DNA of 64,000 nt, taken from contig JAKSZT010054324.1 of assembly GCA_026826555.1 (NCBI GenBank), forward strand, positions 7,759,973 through 7,823,972, given 5' to 3'. Positions 10,998 to 23,128 of this stretch are shown piece by piece. The notes under the pieces are model-generated. The model saw nothing but the letters and a program-made list of their open reading frames with translations. It had not been told where the DNA came from and did not search any database. The DNA comes from Tolypeutes matacus (taxonomy: Eukaryota; Chordata; Mammalia; Cingulata; Chlamyphoridae). A program made the translations under genes and the position numbers. Positions within the stretch are counted from its first letter, which is position 1; every line of letters begins with the position of its first letter.

Positions 10998-13900
10998 TAA
11001 AAATATATATATTTTCTGAAGTATATCATTCATACGTGTACATACATAAATGTTAAATGTGTAGTAAAAATTGTGAACTTACAAAATAAATATGCATGAC
11101 ATCATACAGGGGTCCCATACATCACCCCTCCACCAACACCTTGCATTGTTGTGAAACATTTGTTACAAACTATGCAAGAGCATCATCCAACTATTACTAC
11201 TAACTATAGTCCATATCTTACATATGGTGTATTTTGCCCCCAACTCACCCTATTATTTTTTTAAAATATATTTTTCTTACAGAGGCTGTGAACTCAAAAA
11301 ACAATCATGCACATGTGTAGAATTCTCATACATCACCACTTTACCGACACACCACACTGCGGTGGAATATTTGTTACAGATTATGAGATAATATCATCAG
11401 CCTAATAACACCAACCATGATCCATAGTGTACATTTGGCACACTTTTTCCATATCCCCCCATTATCAACACAGTACACCTTTGGCATTGATGCAAGAATA
11501 TTACAGTATTGCTGTTAACCATGGTCTATAGGACACACCAATTGTATTTTCCCCATGCTTCTCCACATTCCCACCACCCTGCAATAATGACATACCTCTG
11601 CGCTAGCTCACAGAAGGACACTCTTGCATCTGTACCATCAACCACAATTCGCATCCACCTCTGATTTCACTGTTCTTCAGTCCCTTGATTATTCTCTAGC
11701 TGTCTATCAACTGACATTTACATCCCTAGACTACCATTTTCAGCTGCAATCCCATTTATAAAACAGCTTCTACTCACTGTAATGTGTTACTATCAACTCT
11801 ATCCATATCTACACATTTACAGTCAAGTTAATTAAACTTCTACATAATTAAGCATCAGTAGTTCTTCTCAGCCCTCCTCTTATCTCCTAATGACCTATAC
11901 TCTAGGTTGTAATTCCATGGGTTTATTCTTGGTTTATTTCACATTAATAAGACCATGCACTATTTTTCCTTTTGTGGGTCTGGCTTACTTCACTTAGCAT
12001 AATGTCTTCAAGATTCATCCGTATTATCATATGTGTCCCAATTTCATTTCTTCTTACTGCAGCATAGTATTCCATAATATGCATATACCACATTTTGTTT
12101 ATCTATTCATTGGTTGATGGACACTTGGGTTGTTTCCATCTTTTGACAATTGAGAATAATGCCAATGTGAACATTGGTGTACAGATGTCTGTTCATGCCA
12201 TAGTTTTTAGTTCTTCTGTGTATACACCTAGTAGAGGAATTACTAGATCATATGGCAGTTCTACATTTAACTTCCTGTGGAAACGCCAAACTGTTTTCCA
12301 CAGAGGCTGCACCATTTTACAATCCCACCAATCACGAAGGAATATGATCTCTTTATATAGAATGGAAATCAACCCTTATTGAATATGTGGTTTCCAAATA
12401 TTTTCTCCCATTGACTGGCTGCCTTTTCGCATTCTTGACAGAGTCCTTTAAAGCACAAAAGTGTTTAAGTATGAGGAGTTCCCATTTATCCATATTTTCT
12501 TTCATTGCTCGTGCTTTTAGTGTAAGGTTTACGAATGTACCATCTATCACCAGGTCTTGAAGATGTTTTCCTACATTTTATTTTAGGAGCATTATGGTTC
12601 TTGCTTTTATATTTGATCCATTTTGAGTCAATTTTTCTATAAGGTGTGAGATAGGGGTCCTCTTTCTTTCTTTCTTTTGGCTATGGATATCCGGTTCTCC
12701 CAGCATCATTTGTTGAGTAGACTGTTCTTCCCAAGCTGGGTGTGTTTGACAGGCTTGTCAAAAATCACTTGACCAGATGTGAGTGTCTGTTTCTGAACCA
12801 ACAGTTTGGTTCCATTGGTCTGTATGTCTATCTTTACACCAATACCATGCTGTTTTTTTGTTATTTTGTTTTTTTTTTTTACCACTGTACCTAGATAATA
12901 TGATTTAAAGTCTGGAAGTGAGAGTCCTTCAACTTTGCTTTTCCTTTTGAAGATGTTTGTGGCTATTTGGGGCTCCTTACAGTTACAAATAAATTTGGTA
13001 ATTGTGTTTTCCATTTGTTTAAAGAATGCTGGTGAAATTTTTATTGGGATTGCATTGAATCTGTATATCAATTTGGGTAGAAATGACATCTTAATGATAA
13101 TTAGTCTTCCAATCCATGAGCATGGAATGTTTTTTCCAATTATTTAGGTCTCTTTAAATTTCTTTTAACAATGCATTGTAGTTTTCTGAATACAAGTGCT
13201 TCACATTCTTGGTTAAGTTTACTCCACAATATTTGATTCTTTTAGTTGCTATTTGAAATGGAATTTATTTCCCGACTTCCTCCTAAGATTGTGCATTACT
13301 AGTGTATAGAAACACCACTAATTTTTGTGAATTGATCGTGTATCCTGACACTCTACAGAAATTGTTTATTAGCTCTAGCAACTTTGTTGTGGATTTTTCA
13401 GAACTTTCTATATATAGGGTCATATCATCTGCGAATAGCGAACTTTTTACTTCTTCCTTTCTGATTTGGATGTTTTTTTATTTCTTTGTCATAAAATGAA
13501 CTTTGTAGTGTTCCTTCTTGTTCAATTTTTTGTAAGAGCTTGAGTAAGATTGGTATCAAATCTTCTTTGAATGATTGGTAGAACTCACCTGTGAAACCAT
13601 CTGGCCCTGGGATTTTCATTTTGGGGAGTTGTTTGGTGACTGTTTTGATTCTTTACTTGTGATTAGTTTGTTGAGGTCTTCTAGTTCTTCTAGGGTCAGT
13701 GTAGGTTGTTTGTATATTCCTAGGAATTTTGCCATTTTCGTCTACATTGCCTAGTTTTTTGTCATACAGTTGTTCATAGTATCCTCTTATGATCTCTTTT
13801 ATTTCTGTGGAGTCAGTAGAATTATCCCCATTTTCTTTTTTTCTCTCATTTATTTACATCTCTCTTTTTTTCTTTGTCTGTCTAGCTAAGGGTTTGTCCG

Positions 13901-14620
13901 TTTTGTTATTCTTCTCAAAGAACCAACTTTTGGTTTTGTTAATTCTCTCTATTGTTTTTTCTGTTCTCAATTTCATTTATTTCTTCTCTGATCTTTGTTA
14001 TTTCATTCCTTCTACTTGCTTTGGGATTAGTTTGCTGTTCTGTTTCTAGTTCCTCCAGCTGTGTAGCTAAGTCAATGATTTTAGCTCTTTCTTCTTTTTA
14101 AATGTAAACATTGAGGGCTATATATTTCCCTCTCAGCATTGCCTTCACTGCATCCAATAGGTTCTGATTTGTTGTGTTCTCATTTTCATTCATCTCAAGA
14201 TATTTATTGATTTCCCTTGAAATTTCTTCTTTGAGCCATTGATTATTTAAGAGTGTGTTGTTTAATCTCCACACATTTGTGAATTTTTCTGCCTCTTGTT
14301 GATTTCCAACTTTATTTCATTATGATCAGAGGAAGTGCTTTGTATAATTTTGATCTTGTTGAATTTATTGAGATCTGTTTTGTCACCCAACATATGGTCT
14401 ATCCTGGAGAAAGATCTCTGTGCACTCAAAAAGAATGTATCTTCTGCTCTTTTCAGGTGCAATGTTCTGTATGTCTAGTAGGTTTAGTCCATTTATCATA
14501 TTATCCGAGCTCTCTGTTTCTTTATTGATCCTCTGCTCAGATGTTCTAACCAATGCTGAAAGTGGTGTATTGAAGTCTCCTACTCGTATTGTAGAGATAT
14601 CTATTTCTCCCTTCAGTTTT
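10998..14620 (-). mobile_element. L1 B, 3' half (3' UTR and ORF2)
   Basis: The 3' UTR occupies about 10998-11930 and ORF2 about 11940-14620 on the minus strand. The 3' UTR contains two related modules about 214 bp apart, each with a 'ggaacatttgttacaaattatg'-like core (near 11151 and 11365). ORF2 is broken by stops. Near 13500 it jumps from sequence matching about 16250 of L1 C to sequence matching about 16770, a loss of about 0.5 kb that removes the reverse-transcriptase FADD core. L1 C interrupts it at 14620, and it resumes at 20529. Confidence 0.85.
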
Positions 14621-14630
14621 TAATTTTTAA

Positions 14631-14634
14631 ATTT

Positions 14635-14677
<43 letters not shown>

Positions 14678-14682
14678 TTTTT
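14631..14682. repeat. (ATTT)n tail of L1 C
   Basis: About 12 ATTT units at the 3' end of L1 C, read as AAAT on the element's strand. It is the degenerate poly(A) tail. Confidence 0.95.
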
Positions 14683-14739
14683 GTAATGAATACATATAAA
14701 TTTTTTGAATCAAACAATATATTCCACAATATATTTGGT

Positions 14740-17700
14740 TCATAGTAACGCATTCATACAGTATTTGTCCTTTTGTGTCTGGCTTGCTTCACTCAACACA
14801 ATGTCCTCCAGGTTCATCCATGTTGTCATATGCTTTATGACTTCATTTCTTCTTACAGCTGCATAATATTCCATTGTGTGAATAGACCACAGTTTGTTTA
14901 CCCATTCATCTGTTGATGGACACCTGGGTTGTTTCCAGCTTTTGGCAATGGTGAATAATGTTGCTATGAACATCGGTGTGCAGATGTCTGTTCGTGTCAC
15001 TTCTCTCAGTTCTTCTGGGTATATACCCAGTAGTGGTATTGCAGGATCATGTGGCAAGTCTATATTCAACTTCTTTAGGAACTGCCAAACAGTCCTCCAT
15101 AGTGGTTGTACCATTCTGCATTCCCACCAACAGTAAAGAAGTGTTTCTATCTCTCCACATCCTCTCCAACACTTGTAGTTCTCTGTCTTTTTAATGGTGG
15201 CCATTCTGATAGGTGTGAAATGATATCTCATTGTAGTTTTGATTTGCATTTCCCTAATCATGAGTGATGTTGAGCATTTCTTCATGTGTTTTTTTTTTTT
15301 TGCCATTTGTATTTCTTCTTCAGAGAAATGTCTATTCAAGTCTTTGGCCCATTTTTTAATTGGGTCATTTGTCTTTTTATTGTTGAGTTGTAACATCTCT
15401 TTATATATCCTGGATATTAAACCCTTATCAGATATGTGATTTCCAAATATTTTTTTCCAAATATTTTTTCCCCCTTCTGACAAAGTCCTGTGCAGTGCAA
15501 AAGTGTTTAATTTTGAGGAGGTCCCATTTATCTACTTTTTCTTTTGTTGCATGTGCTTTGGGTGTAAGGTCCAAGAAACCACCACCCACTACAAGGTCTT
15601 GAAGATGTTTCCCTACATTTTCTTCTAGTAGTTTTATGGTCCTGGCTTTTATATTTAGATCTTTGATCCATTTTGAGTTGATTCTTGTATAGGGGGTGAG
15701 ATAGGGGTCCTCTTTCATTCTTTTGGTTATAGATACCCAGTTCTCCCAACACCATTTGTTGAAGAGACTGTTTTTTCCCATTAGTAAGCCATTGGGAATT
15801 TGATTGGTGTTGCATTGAATCTATAAATCAGTTTGGGCAAGATTGACATCTTCACGATATTTATTCTTCCAATCCATGAACACGGAATGTCTTTTCATTT
15901 GTTTAGGTCTTTTTAAATTTTCAAATTTCTTTTATCATTGTTTTGTAGTTTTCTGCATAGGTCCTATATTTCTTTGGTTAAATTAACTCCTAGGTATTTG
16001 AGTCTTTTTGTTGCTATTGAAAATGGAAATTTCCTCCTGATTTCCTCCTCAGATTGTTCAGTACTAGTGTACAAAAACATTACTGATTTTTTTGCGTGTT
16101 GATCTTGTATTCTGCCACTTTGATGAACTCATTTATTAGTTCAAGTAACTTTGTTGTGGATACTTCAGGATTTTCTAAAAATGGGATCATGTCATCCGCA
16201 AACAGTGAGAGTTTTACTTCCTCTTTTCCTATTTGGACGCCTTTAATTTTTTTGTCTTGTCTAATTGCCCTTGCTAGAATTTCTAGTACAATGTTGAATA
16301 GCAATGGTGACAGTGGGCATCCTTGTCTTGTTCCTGATCTTAGGGGGAAAGCTTTCAAGCTTTCCCCACTGAGTATGATGTTGGCTGTGGGTTTTTCATA
16401 TATGCCTTTTATCATATTGAGGAATTTTCCTTTTATTCCTATCTTTTGAAGTATTTTTATCAAAAAAGGCTGTTGGATTTTATAAAATGCCTTTTCTGCA
16501 TCTATTGAGATGCTCATGTGGTTTTTTTCCTTCAATTTGTTAATGTGGTATATTACATTGATTGATTTTCTTATGTTGAACCAGCCTTGCATACCAGGAA
16601 TAAATCCCACTTGGTTGTGATGTATAAGTCTTTTGATATGCTGTTGGATTCTATTTGCAAGTATTTTGTTGAGAATTTTTGCATCTATGTTCATTAGAGA
16701 GATTGGTCTGTAATTTTTTTTTCTTGTGGAATCTTTATCTGGCTTTGGTATTAGGGTGATGTTGGCTTCATAAAATGTGTTGGGTAATTTTCCTTCCTCT
16801 TCAATTTTTTGGAAGAGTTTAAACAGGATTGGTGTTAATTCTTTTTGAAATGCTTAGTAGAATTCACCCGTGAAGCCATCTGGTCCTGGACTTTTCTTTG
16901 CTGGGAGATTTTTAATGACGGATTCAATCTCTTTAATTGTGATTGGTTTGTTAAGTTCTTGTATTTCTTGTGGTGTCAGTGTAGGTTGGTTATGCGTTTC
17001 TAGAAATTTGTCCATTTCATCTAGGTTTTCTAGTTTGTTGGCATATAGTTTCTCATAATATCCTCTTATGATTCTTTTTATTTCTGTGAGGTCATTTGTA
17101 TTTTTCCTCCCTTTCATTTCTGATTGTATTTATTTGCATCTTTTCTCTTTTTTTCTCTGTTAGTCTAGCGAGGGGTTTGTCAATTTTATTGTTCTTCTCA
17201 AAGAACCAGCTTTTGGTTTTGTTGATTTTCTCTATTGTTTTTCTGTTCTCATTTTCATTTATTTCTGCTCTAATCTTTATTATTTCTTTCCTTCTTTTTG
17301 CTTTGGAATTGGTTTGCTGTTCTTTTCTAGTTTCTCAAGTTGTTCAGTTAAATCTTTGAGTTTAGCGCATTCTTGTTTTTTAATATAGGCATTTAGGGCT
17401 ATAATTTTCCCTCTCAAGAATGCCTTTACTGTATCCCATAAGTTTTGATATGTTGTGTTCTCATTTTCATTTGTCTCAATATATTTACTGATTTCATTTG
17501 CAATTTCTTCTTTGACCCACCAAATGTTTAGGAGTGTGTTGTTCAGTCTCCACACATTTGCATATTTACTTTTTTTCTGGTCTGTTATTGATTTCTAGTT
17601 TCATTCCATTATGATCTGAGAAGGTGCTTTGTATAATTTCAATCTTTTCATATTTATTGAGAGCTGTATTGTGACCTAACATGTGGTCTATCCTGGAGAA

Positions 17701-18300
17701 AGATCCATGGGCACTTGAGAAAAATGTATAACTCGCTGAGTTGGGATGCAGTGTTCTGTATATGTCTGTTAGGTCTAACTTTTTTATCATATTGTTGAAG
17801 TTCTCTGTTTCCTTGTTGATCTTCTGTCTAGTTGTTCTATCTAATGATGTGAGAGGGGTATTGAAGTCTCCAACGATTATTGTAGAAATGTCTATTTCTC
17901 CCTTCAGTTTTGCCAGAATTTGTCTCATATATTTTGGGGCACCCTGGTTAGGTGCGTAGATATTTATGACTGTTATATCTTCCTGGAGGATCGTCCCTTT
18001 TATTAATATATAATGGCCTTCTGCATCTCTTATCACTTTTTTGCATTTGAAGTCTGTTTTGTCTGATATTAGTATAGCTACCCCTGCTCTTTTCTGTTTA
18101 CTATTCACGTGGAGTATCTTTTTCCAACCTTTTACTTTCAGCCAGTTTGTATCCTTGGGTCTGATATGAGTTTCTTGTAAGCAGCATATGGATGGCTCAT
18201 GTTTTTTTATCCACTTTATCAGCCTGTATCTTTTGATTGGGGAATTTAATCCATTCACATTCAATGATATTATTGAAAATGCACTATTTATTTCTTCCAT
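14740..18300 (-). pseudogene. L1 C ORF2 (endonuclease and reverse transcriptase), disrupted
   Basis: The ORF2 start is at 18300. The first frame, 244 codons (18300-17566), covers most of the endonuclease, with recognisable catalytic neighbourhoods SLNVNGLN, CLQETHI, VGDFNTPL and SDHN. Later frames carry further pieces: 17117-16854 the linker, 16694-16080 the reverse-transcriptase core with FADD, and 15483-14740 the C-terminal region with a WW.C. zinc-knuckle-like cysteine cluster. Stops and frameshifts divide them. About 0.3 kb present in L1 B at about 12730-13030 is missing at about 15785-15800. The protein would nick DNA and prime reverse transcription if intact. This copy cannot encode it. 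Confidence 0.9.
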
Positions 18301-18381
18301 TTTATTCTTTGGTTTTCATATGTCATCTTATTTTTGTCTCTCTTTTTACTCTTTTGGTTATCCTTTCTGCTATTCTTTCTT

Positions 18382-19390
18382 CTATACTCTCCTCCAAGCC
18401 TCTCTCTCCTGTCTTTTTCTTTCAGGTTCTAAGGCTTCCTTTAATATTTCCTGCAAAGGAGGATTCTTTTTTGCAAACTCTCTTAGTTTCTGTTTGTTTG
18501 TGAATATTTTATTCTCACCTTCATATTTGAAGGACAGTTTTGCTGGATAAAGAATTCTTGGCTGGCAGTTTTTCTCTTTCAGTATCCTAATTGTATCATA
18601 CCACTGTCTTCTCGCCTCCATGGTTTCTGAAGAGAAATCTGTACTAAGTCTTACTGGATGTCCTTTGTACGTGATCGTTTGCTTCTCTCTTGCTGCTCTG
18701 AGAATTTTCTCTTTATCTTTTACATTTGACATTCTGAATAATATGTGTCTTGGCGTAGGTCTATTTGGATTTATTCTGATTGGGGTACGGTGTGCTTCTT
18801 GGACATGTAAGTTCATTTCTTTCATGAGAGTTGGGAAATTTTCAGCTATTATTTCCTCAAATACTCTTTCTGCCCCTTTTCCTTTCTCTTCCCCTTCTGG
18901 AACTCTCATGACACGTATGTTGTTGTGTTTTGTGTTGTCATTCAACTCTCTAAGCCCCTGCTCAATTTTTTCCATTCTTTTCTCTCTCCGTTCTTTTCTC
19001 TCTTCAATTTTAGCTGCTCTGTCTTCGGTATCACTTATTCTTTCTTCTATCATTTCAAGTCTGCTGTTGTATGCCTCAAATATATATATATTTTTCAAAA
19101 GTATTTTTGACTTCACCTTTTTTGTCTTTCATTCCCATGTACTCCGTTACTTTTCTGTTCAGGATTTCAAATTCTCCTTTGCATTCACTCAATAACTTCT
19201 TGATGTCATTTATCTCTTTAACTATATTCTCTTTCATCTCATTAATTTGATTTTGGAAATTTGTGTTCATCTCACTGATTAGTTCTCTCAAATTCTGCAT
19301 CTCTGCTGGGACTTTGCTGTATTCCTTTTCTTGGGCCATGTCTTCTATTTTCTTAGTACGGCTCGTAATTTTTTGCTGGTGCTTAGGCAT
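18382..19390 (-). pseudogene. L1 C ORF1 (RNA chaperone), one frameshift
   Basis: ORF1 opens at 19390 (MPKHQQKITSR) with 104 codons, then shifts frame at the (TA)n run at about 19080-19095 and continues for 244 codons to 18382. The N-terminal half is rich in heptad-like E/K/L/I residues (coiled coil). The C-terminal half contains the RRM/CTD region with RVMRVPEGEE and YKGHPVRLS.D.S. The combined length of about 335 residues is normal for mammalian L1 ORF1p. The single visible break lies in a slippage-prone dinucleotide repeat. Confidence 0.9.
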
Positions 19391-20528
19391 CTGGTTAGGT
19401 TGTATTTTACTTAGATGCTCTACCTCTTTCTCTTTTATGGGGTTTTAGTGGCAGGAGGCTGTGTGTTACCACAGCTCTTTGATTTTTGGCTCAACCTTGA
19501 TTGTTAGGGTTGTTCTGCTGATTGCTCAAAACTGGGCACTGGATCCAGTAATTGGTTGTAGGGTGGTTTCCTAGGGCCTTGGGCAGGGAGGCTATAGAGG
19601 CCAGGAAAAGCTTGTCCTACTTATTAATTTTCTTATGTGCACTTCCTTGGTCTGCCAGGAGATGGCGCTTGTTGGCTGCTCTCAATTCAATGCCTGGTCG
19701 GAGCGTATTTGTTGTGACACAGACACAGATCAATGTGGTAGATCTTCCTGTCTGGGGGCTAAGAGCCTTGTAATTCAAACTTTCTGAGACAGTTCTCCAG
19801 ACTTCTCTCATAGTGCCCCCCTTTTCCCAGCTAGGAAATATTTTCACTCCCTTCTGAGTCCTCAACAATCAGTCCCTGTCAGTAGAGGAGGAGATTGGGA
19901 GGTTTGTATATCTTTAGCCCCTTGCAGGCTCCAAGGCAAACAATGGCACATCCCCACCCGGCCTGGAAGGGCTCTCGGGACAGGGCAGATCAAACCTGGG
20001 AGTCAAAAGCAGGGTCAGCCCCAGGCTCTCTCTCCCCTCTCCTGTGGAGCCCTCAACAATTAGTCCAGGCTAGAAGAGAGGGAGGTTGCGAGGGTCAGAT
20101 TTCTCCAGTCCTTCCTAGGCTCCCAGGGCAAACTGCCATGTGGAAAGGTCCGTGGGGCTCCACAGCCCAAATTTACAGGTCAGAACCTGAGTCAGCCTAA
20201 GGCTGTGTCCCTCTCTCTCCCCTTTCCGGGAGTGGTAGATCCCTGGAGCCCCCTTTGTCTGTGGTTGCAGGCCCAGAGGCCCGAGAAATCTAAAGAGTGT
20301 GGGGAAGGGTGCCGGCAGCAGCAGAAGCTGCTACGTCCCACTCATGGTTTGGTTCTGTCGTTGCGATTTCCCTCTTCTGAACCTCTCTCCTCTGGGTGTG
20401 TGCAGCCTTCACCTGCTGTCCTAAACCCTCAAAGATATTTTTCGGACCTGTTTCAGCCTGTCCTCTAGCTATTTTTCTGGAGTAGAGATTCCCGTGTCTT
20501 ACTAGTCTGCCATCTTCCCGGAAGTCCC
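19391..20528 (-). promoter_or_regulatory. L1 C 5' UTR / internal promoter region
   Basis: This 1.1-kb region is clearly more GC-rich than the AT-rich surroundings. It starts with the AAGATGG YY1-type motif near 20512-20518. Two related units begin CTCAACAAT(C/T)AGTCC at 19861 and 20052 (191-bp offset), and each then runs through a purine-rich GAGG segment, a CAAACxxTG(C) segment and a CTCTCTCTCCCC-like end. By analogy with other mammalian L1s this would be the RNA polymerase II promoter for L1 C. Activity is inferred. Confidence 0.75.
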
Positions 20529-22003
20529 TCTCCCTTCAGTTTTGACAGTGTTTGCCTCATGTATCTTGGGGCATCCAGGTTAGGTGCATATACATTTATT
20601 ATTGTTATTTTTTTCCTGGTGAATTGCCCCTTTTATTAATATATAATGTCCTTCCTTGTCTCTAATAACGGTGTTGCTCTTAAAGTCTATTTCAGCAATA
20701 TAAGTATAGTTGCTCCAGCTATTATTTATTATTATTATTATTACTGCATGTGTGGAATATCTTTTTCCAATCTTTCACTTTCAATCTGTTGGTAATCATG
20801 GGTCTAATGTGAATCTCCTACAGACAGCTATAAGATCCTTGGCTGGCAGTTTTTCTCTTGCAGTAACTTAAATGTTTAATATCGCTGCCTTCTTTCCTCC
20901 ATGGTTTCTGATGTGAAATCAGCACTTAATCATATTGGGAATCCCTTATGCAACACTTTTCTCTTGCTGCTCTCAGAATTCTCTCTTTGGCACTTGAATT
21001 CTCTCTGTTTGGCACTTGACATTCTGATTAGTATGTGTCTTGGAGTTGGTCTATTCGGATTTATTCAGTTGGGAGTATGTTGTACTTCTTGGACATGGAT
21101 ATCTATGTCCTTCAATAGGGTTGGGAAATTTTCTACCGTTATTTCTTCAAATATTCCTTCTGCCCCTTTTCCCTTCTCTTCTCCTTCTGGGACACCCATG
21201 ACACGTATGTTTACACCCCTCTTATTGTCATTTAGTTCTCTGACCTGAGGCCCTGTTCAATTTTTTCCGTTCTTTTCTTCATCTGTTCTTTTATTTGTTT
21301 GTTTTTGGAGTCCTGCAGTTTCCTGAGAGGCTGAGGGAACACCAACCCCCTCCTATGCTATGGGGGGATGGGGCAGAGGTGGAGATAGAGTTGAAGATGC
21401 TCCACAAACCAGTTCTTGTGGGCTAAAAGCACCTGCAGTTACCCTGAGAGGCTTGTGACATTCCCTCTAACTTCCTCCCTGCCAGAGGCGGGGCTGGAAC
21501 CTAGGCTAGGGCTGCAATCTGATCTTGGTGGAAAGAAGCCAGTCCTTAACTTCACTGTGGTTTTCAGTTAGCCCTGCTTCCCCTCATGCCAGGGGAGAAG
21601 TTAAAATGGAAGGTACCAGCTCTTTCTGACTTGCACAGGCTCAAATTTTAGCTGTTCTTAGGATTATACTTTAGCTGGCCTAGTTTACTAATCAGTAGCT
21701 GAAGTCAGTGGCCAACCATTTCCTTCTCCCCCATTTATGGGAAATGGAACTTCTAATCCCAGCCACGAAATAGCTCCTGAGGCGGCTTGCGCTGCCGGCA
21801 CCTGCCTCCGTGGCATGGAGTGCTCTACTCATGAATCTTCTCTGCAGATGGGCAGTCTCCTCCTTCCATATTTTCAAGGATGTTGAAGGATACTCTTCTG
21901 TCTCCTGGGGCCCCCAAACAGTTGCTTTAGATAGTGCTGGGTGGTTACTAACTACCCTGTAGGATGAGCTCACTCTTGGAGCTCCTTACTTTGCCATCTT
22001 GTC
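20529..22003 (-). mobile_element. L1 B, 5' half (ORF2 start, ORF1 remnant, 5' UTR)
   Basis: This continues L1 B on the far side of L1 C. 20529-20830 matches the ORF2 endonuclease region and includes a (TTA)n patch near 20724-20745. 20830-21290 matches ORF1 C-terminal sequence but lacks the coiled-coil part. 21290-22003 is the 5' UTR. The minus-strand 5' end, ACAAGATGGCAAAG at 22003, carries the YY1-type motif, and TTTTACTTTTT at 22004-22014 repeats 10987-10997. A unit beginning CCTGCAGTT(T/A)CC and CTGAGAGGC occurs at 21312 and 21432. Confidence 0.85.
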
Positions 22004-22014
22004 TTTTACTTTTT

Positions 22015-22619
22015 ATTCTCTCATATATGTATGTAAAAGGCCTCATGTCCATCTAGAGACACCTCCATTCTCTTGATTTTTCATACCCCCTGTGAATGCA
22101 TGCAGCTTTTCAGATCATCAGGGATATATGAGATCTTATCAGGGCCAACTATGGCTTTCTCATTTGTGGATCTCCTTGTTAAACTTATGCCTTTCTGCTG
22201 GTCTGTAGCTTGCAGGACTGCAACTTCAGACTAGCTGTGGCATGGCCTTCCCATTTGGTTCCCAATGGAACATGGAATGTTCCCAAGGTCTACTTCAAAT
22301 GAACTCTGCTGCCTCTGAATCAAAACTGCTAGTTTTTGGAGCTTATCCTGTTCTGGTAGAAATATCATGCTGATGGATCTGGTGGGGGCTTGGGGATATG
22401 GTATTATATGGTAGCACACCCAGGCTGTAGAAACAGAGACTCCCATTATTCTTACTCAAAGTTCTATCGTTTTTCTTGAATAAATACTTCTCAATTATTG
22501 TATGCCTATGGTTGATTTCCAGAGTACTGAAATTATTTTTGAAAATTTCATTCAGTTTTATCATTACTTGTTGGGGAGAAGATGTGCTATTCTGACATGC
22601 TGAAAGTCCTACCTCACAT
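22015..22619 (-). mobile_element. L1 A, 5'-most part (probable)
   Basis: Sequence beyond the right TSD of L1 B, presumed to be the 5' UTR of L1 A by position. I see no strong internal motif, so this assignment rests on continuity with 10528-10997. Confidence 0.45.
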
Positions 22620-23128
22620 TTCTCTTTTAGAGAAATTTAAATGTGAGATAACACTGTCTATTTTGCCCATATATTTATAATTTTGGTATTCTTCATTCCT
22701 TTGTGTATATCTAAGTTTATATGATACCATTTTCTTTCTACTGGAAAAATGTTAACATTTTTGAAGTACAGCTTTTCTTGACAATGAATTTTCTTAGCTT
22801 CTGTATTTCCGAAAAAGTCTTTAGTTACTTATATTTGTAAAGAATATTTTTTGCTGGATATTGTGTTATGGGTTGACAGGTTTTATTTTTTTCTCTCAGC
22901 ATTTTAAAATGATTGCTCCATTGTCTTATGGTTTACATTTTTGATGACAAGAAATCAGGGACATTCTTATCCATTTTCCCCTATATGCAGTATTCCTTTT
23001 TACCCTGGCTGATTTTTAATAATTTCTAATCATCACTTGTTTTTCAGTAATTTGATTATGATGGGCCTTTTGAGGGTTTTCTTTTTGATTTTCCTTCTTG
23101 GGATTTTTTGATATTTTTGGATCTATAA

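Larger units (their letters stand above)
14621..20528 (-). mobile_element. L1 C, near full-length and youngest L1 of the tower (5.9 kb)
   Basis: Perfect 15-bp TSDs TCTCCCTTCAGTTTT lie at 14606-14620 and 20529-20543. On the minus strand the target is CTGTC/AAAACTG, a typical L1 endonuclease site. The 5' end at 20528 begins GGACTTCCGGGAAGATGGCA with the AAGATGG YY1-type motif of L1 promoters. The tail is an (AAAT)n array (ATTT on the plus strand, to about 14682) and the 3' UTR is only about 60 bp before it. Order on the minus strand is 5' UTR 20528-19391, ORF1 19390-18382, ORF2 18300-14740. Both ORFs are damaged, so it is not active, but it is clearly younger than the other L1s. Confidence 0.95.

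Noticed and set aside
20205..20468. GC-rich region with 87- and 101-codon frames as a CpG-island gene
   Set aside because: It is the 5' UTR of L1 C, within its TSD-defined boundaries.
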